The position numbers and the translations under genes were made by a program. From the NCBI GenBank assembly GCA_021442155.1, contig CM038215.1, forward strand, positions 8,084,976 through 8,148,975: DNA of 64,000 nt. The letters run 5' to 3'. Each line of letters begins with the position of its first letter. The first letter of the stretch is position 1. Below the pieces are notes generated by a model that had not been told where the DNA came from, searched no databases, and saw only the letters and a program-made list of their open reading frames with translations. Source of the DNA: Cymbidium sinense. Lineage: Eukaryota > Streptophyta > Magnoliopsida > Asparagales > Orchidaceae. Of the stretch, positions 21,273 to 32,143 are shown piece after piece.

Positions 21273-23050
21273 GCACCTTAGGTTGGTTGATTCTCACTAT
21301 GCTGATAGATACACCACTCATGCCAAGGGATACACCTTAGGTTGGTTAGTTCTCGCACCTTAGGATACACCACTCATGGCAGATGTAAGTCTGCTACACT
21401 TTCTGCTTAAGTTGGCCACCGTACACCTATAAGCTTTCTTTTTTAGGGCTCAAGATAATGCCCCTAGCAGCACCTCCCCTATGGGTTCTATATTTGGATC
21501 ACGTGCTTTGCGGATGCATTTAGACTATACCAGGGTTACTATCAGATTGGATAGTTCCCCTTTCTTAGTAACCACCCTGTGGTTGGAGAATCCATCCTGT
21601 GGATGTGCAGATTCTTCATTGGTCTAGTAAATCTAAGATAGGTCAAGGCTGGCATAACCCCTTCTCAGTGTGGTCCTTCGTACACCAATAGAAACATATA
21701 AAAAATATATATAATCACTTGTGGATTAGGAGGACACCCCTAGTGGTACCTTTTCTCAAGCAGGTATCCTATCTTTAGGGCAATATTAGCAAAACTCTTT
21801 ATAGAAATTTCTTGACTACTCTTGAGTTGATATAAGTCCCCAGTAGCATTCACTCAGTAGTAGCCCCTAAGTCGAGTTCAATTTATTGTGCTACCAACAT
21901 GTCACCCCAGTTGTTCCCTATTTTAGAAGTTGCAAGACTATTGTGCCTTGTTCCTAGCACAACCATTGCACACCGAAAGGCAACCCCTTAGGTTGGCTAG
22001 CTATACCCCACGGCCAGTAGACTATCCCTTTGGATTTGTAAATCTAAGATAGGACAAGTTTAATATAGCCCCTTCTTAATAGATCCATAGCACATCGACA
22101 TGGTCCATAAATTAAACCTATCAAATTTGACCAACATCCCTAGTGGATATTCAAATTAAACTATAAACCATATCAAATCACATAAAATTAATAAAACTAC
22201 TTTTGAGTTTACATAAGTCCCAAGTGGCATTCACATTAGTAAGCCCAAGTTTGAGTTATTTGTGCATCCAGCAGTCCCTTGTTGGTTGTTCTCACTTTGG
22301 AAGATGTAAGTGCCTATGCCTTCTTCACCTTAGCATTTGCACGAAGGCAACCCCTTGGGTGCTTTACCCTACAACCGGTAGACTATCCCTTTGGATTTAT
22401 AAACTTGAGGTAAGTCAAGGTAAAATAACCTCTTCTCAAGGGGTCCATCACACGATAGGGTCCATACATTAACTCGATTAAATTAAATCCAATCTAATTT
22501 TCCCTGAGTTAAATCACACCCTTCTCTTAGTGGAGCCCCAAATCATACATAAACAAATCAAGCAAACAAATCAAATTCATAACCAACCTCCTCAGTGGAG
22601 GAAAATTAAACCAACTCCCCTAGAGTCTAGATCAAATAAATCTAACAAAACTCTTATCCCCATTAGATACATCCCCAAATAATTCTATGAAATCAAACTC
22701 AAATCCCAATCCCCAGTGGATAGCCCGAACCTGCTTCCCTAGTGGAAGGTTCAAATACCCGATCCTCAGTGGACTCGAGGCTATATCTCTAGTATATATG
22801 CCACCTAATCAATTAAAAAAAACAAATTAAAGTCGATTCGATCTAAATCCCTTGTAGATTATAGATTCTTATCCCCAGTAGATCTTCTTTCCACAATCAT
22901 ATAATCAAATCAAATTTAAACCTGATCCCCAATAGATTTTCTTTTTTTATTCCCTCGACATAGACCCCTCACATGTCATATCCAGTGCATGTGTGATCCC
23001 CTAGCAGATCTCCCTCCATGTCCTTGACATGGAAGTCTCATCAAATCTTA
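21273..23050. repeat. Subrepeat region with CCCAGTGGA-like words (segment B)
   Basis: Homologous to 653-2,300. Subrepeat starts of the AAGTCCCCAGTAGCATTCACTC type are at about 21,833 and 22,213. Near-palindromic words such as CCCCAGTGGATAG, TCCCTAGTGGAAGG and CTCAGTGGACTCGAG recur from about 22,520 to 23,010. The site lacking the MITE reads GGATACACCACTCATGG at about 21,363. No gene is seen. Confidence 0.65.
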
Positions 23051-23149
23051 TTTCTTCTCTTATGTATACATTTAATACTACAACCAAAAGCCTAACAGTG
23101 TATTCATTCAAATTACATCATCTTAACATTGTAATCAACATTTTATCAT

Positions 23150-23564
23150 TTATGATGGTGCAAGCTAAAACTAACTATACAATATCATGCTAAACATATC
23201 ATAGTGTGAATTAAGACACTATATTATATTATATTATATTATATGATGTTATATTATAATTTTCTATAATATAATATATTTTCTAACATTACAACTCATT
23301 AGAATCACTTAAAAGAAACAAAATCAAACTATCTCAAAATATAAACAATGTTTTTTTTGGATGTAAAATTGTTATTTTTCTATTAGAAATGGTACAAAAT
23401 AGCATAATTTTGGTGTTGCATCTTGGCGTGTACCGTGAATTTGGCCAAATTCTTCCATCTCAACCTTCAAATTAACATTTTTGTGAGTTTTGACCCAATG
23501 TATTATAACAAAAGTAAAACATACTAAAATGTACAATAACATTTAGTAACACACCACCACATTC

Positions 23565-23601
<37 letters not shown>

Positions 23602-24535
23602 AAGTTATTATTATGTATATTATATTTCAATATGCTTTCATATAATATATTATCTTACATTACACCTTAAAATGAATCACTTTAAGTAAAAAATTTATCA
23701 AATTTGGTTGAATAATGAACATTTATTTTGGCAAAATTCCATTCTTTTGATGAAATGACACACCATAGCACAACCCCATTGATGTTCCCTAAAGCTTACC
23801 TTAAATTTGGCAAAATCCCATCATCTCAGCCTATAAATCAATATTTTTATGAATTATACAAGTACAAACTCTACTACATCATACTATAACAAACTAAAAT
23901 ATGCTAAATAACAAGTAGTAATACTCAATAGTATGCTATAATGCATGATGCTACACTATGTTATGGCATCCTATATTATAATACACTATAACATATTATA
24001 TTATATTATATTGCATACCACATCAGAAGGGATTACTTAGAATAAAAGATCATAAAATTAGTCTAAATAATAAAAAACTATATATTTTAAATTGAAACAA
24101 TATATTATGATGCCATGCTTTACCTATTATGAATTTGGCCAAATTCCACCATTTTAAAGTTTAAATCAACTTTTTTATAAATATTTCTAGTGTAGGCTCG
24201 ACTGCATGATTGCAAAATACTAAAAGAATTTAAAATGTGCAAAATAATATATTATGATATATGATGCTATACTATGCTACAACATATAATATTTACATTG
24301 AACATAAAATCTTACCTTTTAGACTACAAGTTGCATAGCATACCTTTGGTACTACAACCTAATTCCAACTTCAAATTTAACAAATTTGATAATCTGATTT
24401 ATTAAATCAATATTTTTATGATTTATATTAATATAGACTATAGGGTAAAATACCATAATATACTAAAATATTTCAAAACATATTATAACTTCCAAAATGC
24501 TGCTATAATATACTATAATATATGATATTATAATA
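23150..24535. repeat. AT-rich satellite-like region (segment B)
   Basis: Homologous to 2,390-3,780. The palindrome AATTTGGCCAAATT is intact at 23,438-23,451 and 24,132-24,145. A (TG)n tract not present in A or C interrupts it. No gene is seen. Confidence 0.65.
23563..23601. repeat. (AT)n-(TG)n microsatellite
   Basis: A short AT run passes into about 13 TG repeats (23,576-23,601). At the same place A and C have only ATATATGTG, so the expansion is specific to segment B. Confidence 0.95.
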
Positions 24536-24539
24536 TGAT

Positions 24540-25050
24540 TTCAGGTTAGGGTTTAGGTATTCAAATCTCTAATTGTCAAGGGAAAGTCTCTTGAAGACAT
24601 TTTCTTTAGCTACCATAATTATGTTAGGATAAGGTAATTCTTTAGATCTACTCCTAATGACATCATTATTCAAGGTTTATGGTTTAGAGTTTTGGGTTAG
24701 GGTTTATAGTTAGCTTAGGGTTTAAGGTTTAGGATTAGTTTAGGGTTTAGTGCGTAGGGTTTAAGGTTTAACATTTATGGTTTAGGGTTTAGGGTTTGGG
24801 GTTTAGGGTTGCAGGTTTTAAGGTTTAGGGTTTATGGTTTAAGGTTTAGGGTTAGGGTTATGTTTAGGGTTTAAGGTTTAGGGTTTAAGGTTTAGGGTTT
24901 GTGGGCTTTGGGTTTAGTGTTTAGGGTTTTTTATGGTTTAGTGTTTAGGGTATAGGGTTTTAGTTTTAGGTTTAGGGTTTATGTTTTAGTTTAGGGTTTA
25001 GGGTTTAGAGATCAGGTTTAGGGTTTAGGAATAAGGGTTTATGGTTTAAG
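24540..25050 (+). repeat. Telomere-like array (segment B)
   Basis: Degenerate TTTAGGG with the G-rich strand on +, holding the same ~110-bp non-repeat interruption (about 24,560-24,675) as A and C. It ends in the T-run of GR-RBP copy 5. Confidence 0.85.
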
Positions 25051-25536
25051 TTTTTTTTTAATAGAGAAAAAATTCATATTCAATATTTCTTCTTTTTGAT
25101 TTCATCAACCAAGAAGCACCCCAAGTTTTCCAAGACACAAGAGATAATATAGATAAAAAAATGAGCACCCATAAATCAAATCAAAAACCTTGAAACGTAA
25201 AACTGTATCTACTATAAAGACATAGTTCCATAACCAGCAGATTGGATTGGTTGTTCTTCAGTTTCTCCAATTCCCATAACCACCCTAGCCTCTTGAGTAG
25301 CGGGATCTGCCAACATATCCCCAATCTCTCTCTCTATCACCACCATGGTGTAATCTCCCTCACTCCTCCCACATCCATAACCACCACTACTCTGACCACC
25401 CCGTCCATATTCACCAGCACCTCTAGAACCCCCACCAACACTACTATAATCATCGCCTCCGCCTTCGCCTCCACTGCCAAATCTAGCCTAAGCCTAGTTG
25501 ACAGTGATATTCCTGCCATCAAGGTTCTATCCATTC
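25051..25536 (-). pseudogene. GR-RBP 3' fragment, copy 5
   Basis: From 25,536 the minus strand reads NG-stop-NLDGRNITVN-stop-A, the end of an RRM, then GSGGEGGG and a Gly/Ser/Arg tail broken by indels, a 3' UTR of about 200 bp and an oligo(A) remnant (nine Ts, 25,051-25,059). The first stop replaces the Gln of NGQ, and the second is the shared TAG. It is full length compared with the other copies but non-functional. Confidence 0.82.
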
Positions 25537-26659
25537 TTAGGGTTTAGGGTTAGTTTAGGGTTTGGGGTTTAGGGTGTAGGTTTTAGGGCTTAGGGTTTAA
25601 GGTTTAGGGTTTATACTTTTGTGTTTTATGGTTTAAAATTTTAGGGTTTAGGGTTTAGGGTTTAGGATTTAGGGTTTAAGGGTTTAGGACTTAGGATTTA
25701 GGGTTTAGGGTTTTGGCTTAATGGTTTAGGGTTTAGGATTTTAGAGTTTAGGGTTTAGGGTTTAGGCTTTAAGGTTGTACATTTAGGGTTGTAGGTTTAG
25801 GGAATGGGGTTTTGGGTTAGGTTTAGGGTTTAGGGTTTAGGGTTTAGGATTTAGGGTTTGGGTTTTTAAAAAAATTAAGTAAACTAGTAGGTTTAGGTTT
25901 ATTTAGTTTATTTTTTCTTTATTTTTGTTTATTTTATTTTATATTTATTTAGGTTTATTTTTTATTTTTATTTAGTTTAGTTTTATTTATTTTAGGTTTA
26001 TTAATTTTAGTTTAGGTTTTCATTTTAGTTTATTTTTTAAACTTTAGGTTTATTTTAGTTGAGTTCTATTTTTATTTTATTTTAGGTTTTAATTTATTTT
26101 TTATTTAAGGTTGGTTTATTTTTTATTTAATTTTTAAGGTTTAGGTTTATGTTTTTAGGTTTATTTTATGTTTTTTTTTAGTTTTTTTAGGTTTATTTTA
26201 GTTGATTTTATTTTATTTAGTTTAAGTTGTTTAGTTTATTTTAGGTTTATGTTTAGGTTTTATTTATTTAAGTTTAGTTTATTTTAGTTTATGTTTAGGT
26301 TTAGGTTTATTTTATTTTTATTTTATTTAGGTTTTTTATTTTTTTAGTTTAGTTTAGGTTTTTATTTATTTTATTTTACTTTAGTTTTTATTTTTTATAT
26401 TATTTTTATTTTATGTTTAGGTTTAAGTTTAGGTTTAAGTTTTGGTTTATGTTTTATTTATTTATTTGGTTTAGGTTTTATTTATTTATTTTATTTTTTA
26501 GTTTTATTTATGTTACATTTTGGCTTTTAGGTTTTTAAGGTTTAGGGTTTAGGGTTAGTTTAGGATTTAGGGTTTATGGTTTGGGATTTAGGGTTTAGGG
26601 TTTAGGGTTTAGGGTTTAGGTTTTAGGTTAAGGGTTTAAGTTTTAGTTTAAAGTTTAGG
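25537..26659 (+). repeat. Telomere-like patch, T-rich array, telomere-like patch (segment B)
   Basis: A telomere-like patch to about 25,865, the boundary word AAATTAAGTAAAC at 25,872-25,884, a T-rich array to about 26,520, then telomere-like repeats. First of three tandem ~1.6 kb modules. No gene is seen. Confidence 0.88.
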
Positions 26660-27076
26660 TTTTATTTAATAGAGAACAAATTGATTAAACATTTCTTCTT
26701 TTGATTTCATAAGTAGCCCCCAAGTTTTTTAAGACGGCGATGATAGATAAAAAATTAGCATCCATAGAGCAAATTAAAATCCCTACACAAGTAAAATCAT
26801 CTCTACGATAAACACAATTCCATAAGCGAGATCGGCATTCTTCTCGCTCATCAAGAGCGGTATCCACCATCATATCCTCGATCTTTCCCTCCACCATCAC
26901 CATGGTTGAAACCTCCATCGCTTCTCGCCTCCATAACCACCACTACCACTGACCACCACCTCCATATCTACTAGCATCTCTAGATCCCCACCAACACTAT
27001 GGTAGCACTCGCTCGCCCAAAATCTAGACTAAGCCTAGTTGTGGTGATGTTCCTACCATCAAAGATTTGCCCATTC
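26660..27076 (-). pseudogene. GR-RBP 3' fragment, copy 6
   Basis: The minus strand opens at 27,076 with NGQIFDGRNIT, then a small deletion shifts the frame at the VN-x-AQ site. The Gly-rich tail is shortened compared with copies 5 and 7, and the 3' UTR has lost several short pieces. The oligo(A) remnant is interrupted (TTTATTT). Confidence 0.78.
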
Positions 27077-28251
27077 TTAGGGTTTAGGTAAGTTTAGAGT
27101 TTAGTTTTAGGGTTTAGGTTGGTTTAGGGTTTAGGCTGGGTTTGGGGTTTAAGGTTTAGGGTGTCAGTTTAGTGTTTTAGTTTAGGGTTTAGGGTTTAGG
27201 GTTTAGGGTTTTGGGTTTAGGGTTTAGGGTTTAGGGTTTAGGGTTTATGATTTATGGTTTAGGGTGGTTTAGTATTTATAGTGGGAGGTTGTAGGTTTAG
27301 GTTAGTTATAGGGGTTTAGGATTTAGGGTTTAGGTTTTTTTAAAATTAAGTAAACTAGTTGGTTTAGGTTTATTTAGTTTATTTTTTTTATTTGAGTATA
27401 TTTTATTTTAATTTTATTTAAGATTATTTTTTATTTTTTTAGTATAATTTATTTATTCTAGGTTTATTTGTTTTAGTTTAGGTTTTTTATTTTAGTTTAT
27501 TTTTTATTAATTTAGGTTTATTTTTTAGTTGAGTTTTATTTTTATTTTATTTTTTAGATTTTAGTTTTATTTTTTTTCTTAGGTTTGTGGTTTAGGTTTT
27601 TATTTTATTCTTTTAGGTTTATGTTTTAGGTTTTTATTTTATGTTTATTTTTAGGTTTTAATTTTTTTTAGGTTTAATTTTATTTTTATTTTATTTTATT
27701 TTATTTTATTTAGTTTAGGTTTAGTTTTAGGTTTAGTTTATTTTAGATTTAGGTTTAGGTTTTATTTATTTTAGTTTAATTTATTTTAGTTTAGGTTTAG
27801 TTTATTTTATTTTATTTTAGGTTTTTATTTTTTTTGGTTTGAGTTTAGGTTTTATTTAATATTTATTTTAGGTTTTATTTTGATGTTTATTTTTAGGCTT
27901 AGGTTTTATTTAGTTTTAATTTTAATTTATTTTAGGACTATTTCATTTTATTTTAGGTTTATTTTTATTTTATTTAGGTTTTATTATTAAGTTTAGTTTA
28001 GGTTTTCATTTATTTTATTTTAGTTTAGTTTTTATTTTTTATTTTATTTTCTTTTTTGGTTTAGGTTCAGGTTTTAGTTTATTTCTTTATTTTATTTTAT
28101 TTTATTTTATTATTTTGGTTTAGGTTTTCTTATTTATTTTTTTTTTTTAGTTTTATTTAGTTTAGGTTTAGGTTTTTAGCTTTTTTAGGGTTTTTAGGGT
28201 TAGGTTAGTTTAGGATTTAGGTTTTAGGGTTTAGGATTTTAGGGTTTAAGG
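27077..28251 (+). repeat. Second ~1.6 kb telomere-like/T-rich module (segment B)
   Basis: Telomere-like to about 27,335, boundary word at 27,343-27,355, T-rich array to about 28,190, and a short telomere-like patch. No gene is seen. Confidence 0.88.
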
Positions 28252-28736
28252 TTTTTTAATAGAGAACAAATTCAGATTCAACATTTCATTTTTTTCAATT
28301 TCAATAACCAAGTAACACCCCAAGCTTGCTAAGACACAAGCGATGACATAGATTAAAAATTAGTACCCATAGAGCAAATCAAAATCCATAGATAAGTAGA
28401 ACCTTCTCTACTGTAAAGACACAGTTCCATAAGCAGCAGATCAAATCGATCATTCTTCAGTTTCTCCAATTCCCATCAAAACCACCCCTGCCTCATGAGT
28501 AGCAAGATCTGCCATCATATCCCTTATCTCAGCCTCCACCACCACCATGGATGTAACCTCTGTCACTCCTCCCACCTCCATAATCACCATAGCTCCGACC
28601 ACCATCACCATATCCACCAGCACCTCCAGATCCCCTACCACCACTGCGATAACCGCCGCCTCTACCTTCGCCTCCACTAGATCTAGACTGAGCCTAGTTG
28701 ACGGTGATGTTCCCATCATCAATGTTCTACCCATTC
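28252..28736 (-). pseudogene. GR-RBP 3' fragment, copy 7 (best preserved)
   Basis: On the minus strand a single frame runs from 28,736 to the stop at 28,457-28,459, about 93 codons. It opens NG-stop-NIDDGNITVN, the last beta strand of an RRM, then stop-AQSRSSGGEG, a tail rich in Gly, Tyr, Arg and Ser (SGGRGSGGAGGYGDGG, DYGGGRSDRGY), and ends GRGGFDGNWRN. This is the C-terminal half of a plant glycine-rich RNA-binding protein of the GRP7/GRP8 class, a nuclear-cytoplasmic RNA chaperone. Four in-frame stops remain. A ~205-bp 3' UTR (28,252-28,456) ends in six As on the minus strand. The RRM N-terminal half with RNP1/RNP2 is absent. Telomere-like repeat touches both ends. Confidence 0.88.
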
Positions 28737-31700
28737 TTAGGTTTTAGGGTTAATTTATGGTTTAAGAATTAGGGTTAGTTTAGGGTTTAAGGTTTAGGGT
28801 TGTACGTTTTAGGGTTTAGGGTTTATGATTGAGGGTTTAGTGTTTAGGGTTTAGGGATTAGGATTTAGGGTTCAAGGTTTAGGGTTTTAGGGTTTAGAGT
28901 TTATGGTTTATAGTTGTAAGTATAGCGTAATAGATTTAGGGTTTAGGGTTTTTTTTTTTAAGTAAGTAAACCCGTAGGGTTATATTTATTTATTTAGTTT
29001 ATTTTTTATGTATTTGGGTTTATTTTATTTTTTATTTATTTTTAGGTTTTTTTATTTAATTGGTTTAATTATTTTAGTTTATGTTTTTTATCTTAGTTTA
29101 TTTTTTTAGGTTTAGGTATATCTTTTAGTTGAGTTTTATTTTATTTTATTTTTTAGGTTTAGGTTTTATTTTTTATTTTTAGGTTTAGGTTTAGGTTTAT
29201 GTTTTTATTTCACTTTTTTAGGTTTAGGTTTTTAGTTTTTATTTTAGGTTTATTTTTAGGTTTATTTTTTAGTTCAGGTTTAGGTTTATTTTTAGTTTAT
29301 TTTATTTTATTTAGTTTAGGTTTAGGTTTAGGTTTTTTTATTTAGGGTTTAAGTTATTTTATTTATTTATTTTTAGTTTTACTTTTCAGGTTTAAGTTTT
29401 TATTTAGTTTTATTTTATTTTATTTAAGTTTATTATATTTTTATTTTATATTTAGCTTTTATTTTATTCAAATTTTTTTTCTAAGGTTTATTTTATTGTT
29501 TTAATTTCATTTAGGTTTATTTATTTTATTTTAGTTTATTTTAATTTTTATTTTATTTTATTTTTAGGTTTAGGTTTTAGTTTAGGTTTTCAGTTTATTT
29601 TATTCTTTTTATTTTATTTAGGTTTAGTTTTTTTATTTATTTTATTATTAGGATTTATTTAGTTTAGTTTTAGGTCTTATGGTTTTTAGTGTTTAGTTTG
29701 GTGGTGGGTTTAGGAGTTTAGGTCAGGGGTTAGGATTTAAGGTTTAGAATTTATCAGTGTTTAGGCTGGGTTTAGGATTTTGAGGGTAGTTTAGGTGTGT
29801 CACCAGGGTCAATAGTTTAGTGCTCAGGATTTAGAGCTTGAGGATTTAGGGTAGTATAAGTTTAGTTTAGGTAGTGGATGGTGGAAGTTTAGGGTGGTGG
29901 AGTTAAGAGGTTTAGGGTTAAGGTTGGGTAGGTGGAGTTAGGTTTAGGGTTTAAAGTTAGCTTAGGGTTTAGGGTTTAGGGTTTAGGGTTTAGGGTTTAG
30001 TGTTTAGGGTTAGTTTTAGGGTTTAGGGTTTACGGTTTGTTATTTTTATTTTAAAATTAAGTAAACCACTAAGTTTAGGTTTATTTAGTTTATTTAGTTT
30101 ATTTTTTTATTTATTTTAGTTTATTTTATTTTTTTTATTTAGATCCATTTTTTATTTTTATTTAGTTTAGTTTATTTATTTTAGGTTTATTTATTTTTGT
30201 TTATGTTTGTATCTTAGTTTACTTTTTAGGTTTAGGTTTATGCATATTTTTTTGTTTTATTTTAAATTTATTTTATTTTTTAAGTTTAGGTTATAATTTT
30301 ACTTTTAAGTTTAGGTTTTAGGCTTTTATTTTAGTGTTTAAGGTTTAAGGTTTAGGGTTTTAAGGTTTAAAGTTTATGGTTTAGGGTTGTACATTTGGGT
30401 TTTAGGGTTTAGGGTTCAAGGTAAGTTTTAAGGTTTAGGTTAAGGATTTTGTTATATATATTTGTATTTTTTTTTAGTTAAGCAAAATCCTAGGTTTAAG
30501 TTTATTTAGTTTATCTTTTTACTTTTTTTAGTTTATTTTATTTTTTATTTTAATTTATGTTTATTTTTATTTTCATTTAATTTAGTTTATTTTTTTTATT
30601 TATTTATTTTAGTTTAGGTTTTTTATTTTAGTTTATTTTATATGTTTAAGTTTAGCTATAGGTTTATTTTTTTAGTTTAGTTTTATTTTTATTTTATTTT
30701 TTTAAGTTTAGATTTTAATTTTAATTTTTAGGTTTTAGTTTAGGTTTTACATTTTTTTTGGGTTTACTTTTCAGGTTTTATTTTTTAGTTTAGGTTGAGG
30801 TTTTCTTTTTATTTAATTTAATTTTATTTAGGGTTTAGGTTTAGGTTTAGTTTAGTTTATTTTAGATTTAGGTTTAGGTTTTATTTTTTTTAGTTTAGTT
30901 TATTTTAGTTTACGTTTACATTTATTTTATTTTTATTTTAGGTTTAGTTTTTTTTACTTTATTGCTTAGTGTTTATTTTTTATGTATTTTTAGGTTATAT
31001 TTTTTAGGTTTATTTTTTAGGTTTGAGTTTTTATTGTATTTATTTCATTTATTATAGGTTTAGTTTTAATTTTATTTAGGTTTTTTATTGTTAGGTTTAT
31101 TTTATTTTTTAGTTTAGTTTAATCTTTCTTTATTTTAATTTAGTTTTTTTTTACTTTTTATTTTATTTTATTTTTATGTTTAAGTTTAGGTTTTAGTTTA
31201 AGTTTTATTTTATTTTATTTTTATTTAGATTTAGGTTTTATTTATTTTATTTTAGGTTTTATTTAGTTTATGTTTAGATTTTAAGTTTTAAGGTATAGTG
31301 TTTAGATTAGAGGTTTTAGGGTTTAGGGAGGTTTAAGGTTTAGGTTAGGGGTTTAGATTAGGGTTTAGGGTTTAGTTTAGGGTTTAGGAGTTTAGCTTTA
31401 GGCTTTAGGCTTTAGTGGCTTAGAGTTTTACTTAGGATTGGTTGGTTTAGAAGGGTTTAGGGTTTAGGGTTTAGGGAGGTAGTTAGGAGGGTTTAGGGTT
31501 TGGGGAGGGTGGTTAGGATTTAGGGTTTAGGGTTTAGGTTTTAGGATTTAGGGTTTAGGGATTTCTTTTAAAAAAAATTAAATAAACTAATAGGTGTAGG
31601 TTTATTTAGTTAATTTAGTTAGTTTGTTAGGTTTAGTTTATTTTAGGTTTAGGTTTATGTTTTGTTTAATTTAGTTTAGCTTTATGTTTATTTTATTTTG

Positions 31701-31828
31701 TTTATTTAGGTTTAGCTTTTTTTTAGTTTAGAGTTTAGGTTTTATTTTTTATTTATTTTTTAGGTCTTATTTTTAGATTTATATTTTAGGTTTAGGTTTT
31801 TATTTAGTTTTTCTTTTATTTAGGGTTT
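28737..31828 (+). repeat. Telomere-like and T-rich modules without GR-RBP (segment B)
   Basis: Telomere-like patches at about 28,737-28,955, 29,660-30,050, 30,320-30,470 and 31,275-31,570 alternate with T-rich arrays. Boundary words occur at about 28,961 (variant), 30,054-30,066, 30,474 (variant) and 31,576 (variant). The patch at 29,690-29,960 is unusually interrupted by non-telomeric G-rich words (GGTGGTGGG-like). No gene is seen. The last T-rich array is cut at about 31,828. Confidence 0.85.
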
Positions 31829-32043
31829 TGTGCCACCATCCTTCATGATCTTTGATGGTTGTGGGAGCCCATGATAACACATTGCACACTTTAGAGCCAG
31901 ATGTTGCGACACCGGTGATAGCAACACACACCTCTTTCGCCTTTTCATTAGCAGTCTATCAAGTGTTGCATTTGATTAGTATGTCGAACTGCCCAACCAT
32001 TCGGTGAAGACTTTTGCTAAGTTGGAGCTCCTCTTCATTAAGA
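31829..32043. other. Unrecognised 215-bp segment left of the gap
   Basis: Normal-complexity sequence unlike its surroundings. On the minus strand one frame reads EEELQLSKSLHRMVGQFDILIKC, then ATGVATSGSK-like and HEGWWHKT after a stop. I do not recognise it. It may be a gene fragment or another mobile element, and it could be wrongly joined because the gap follows. Confidence 0.4.
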
Positions 32044-32143
32044 NNNNNNNNNNNNNNNNNNNNNNNNNNNNNNNNNNNNNNNNNNNNNNNNNNNNNNNNN
32101 NNNNNNNNNNNNNNNNNNNNNNNNNNNNNNNNNNNNNNNNNNN
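32044..32143. other. Assembly gap of 100 Ns
   Basis: Exactly 100 Ns, the usual length of a scaffold gap of unknown size. The left and right flanks are not demonstrably contiguous, so the order of segment B relative to block D and gypsy copy 2 rests on scaffolding. Confidence 1.

Larger units (their letters stand above)
20610..31828 (+). repeat. Macro-repeat segment B (diverged relative of A and C)
   Basis: Same order as A and C: subrepeats, AT-rich satellite, telomere-like array, GR-RBP fragments and T-rich arrays. It lacks the MITE and keeps the empty target site. It has three GR-RBP fragments at a regular ~1.6 kb spacing (25,051; 26,660; 28,252). It ends where an unrelated segment and LINE fragment begin. 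Confidence 0.85.

Noticed and set aside
25242..25547. 101-codon + strand open frame rich in Ser/Thr
   Set aside because: It is the antisense of the GR-RBP fragment. The glycine-rich minus-strand frame has family motifs; this one has none.
28450..28734. 94-codon minus-strand open frame (MGRTLMMG start)
   Set aside because: It is one frame off the GR-RBP frame. The correct frame shows NITVN, AQSR and GNWRN in spite of four stops.
28495..28747. His-rich and Ser/Thr-rich + strand open frames
   Set aside because: Both are shadows of the GR-RBP copy 7 glycine-rich tail read from the wrong strand.
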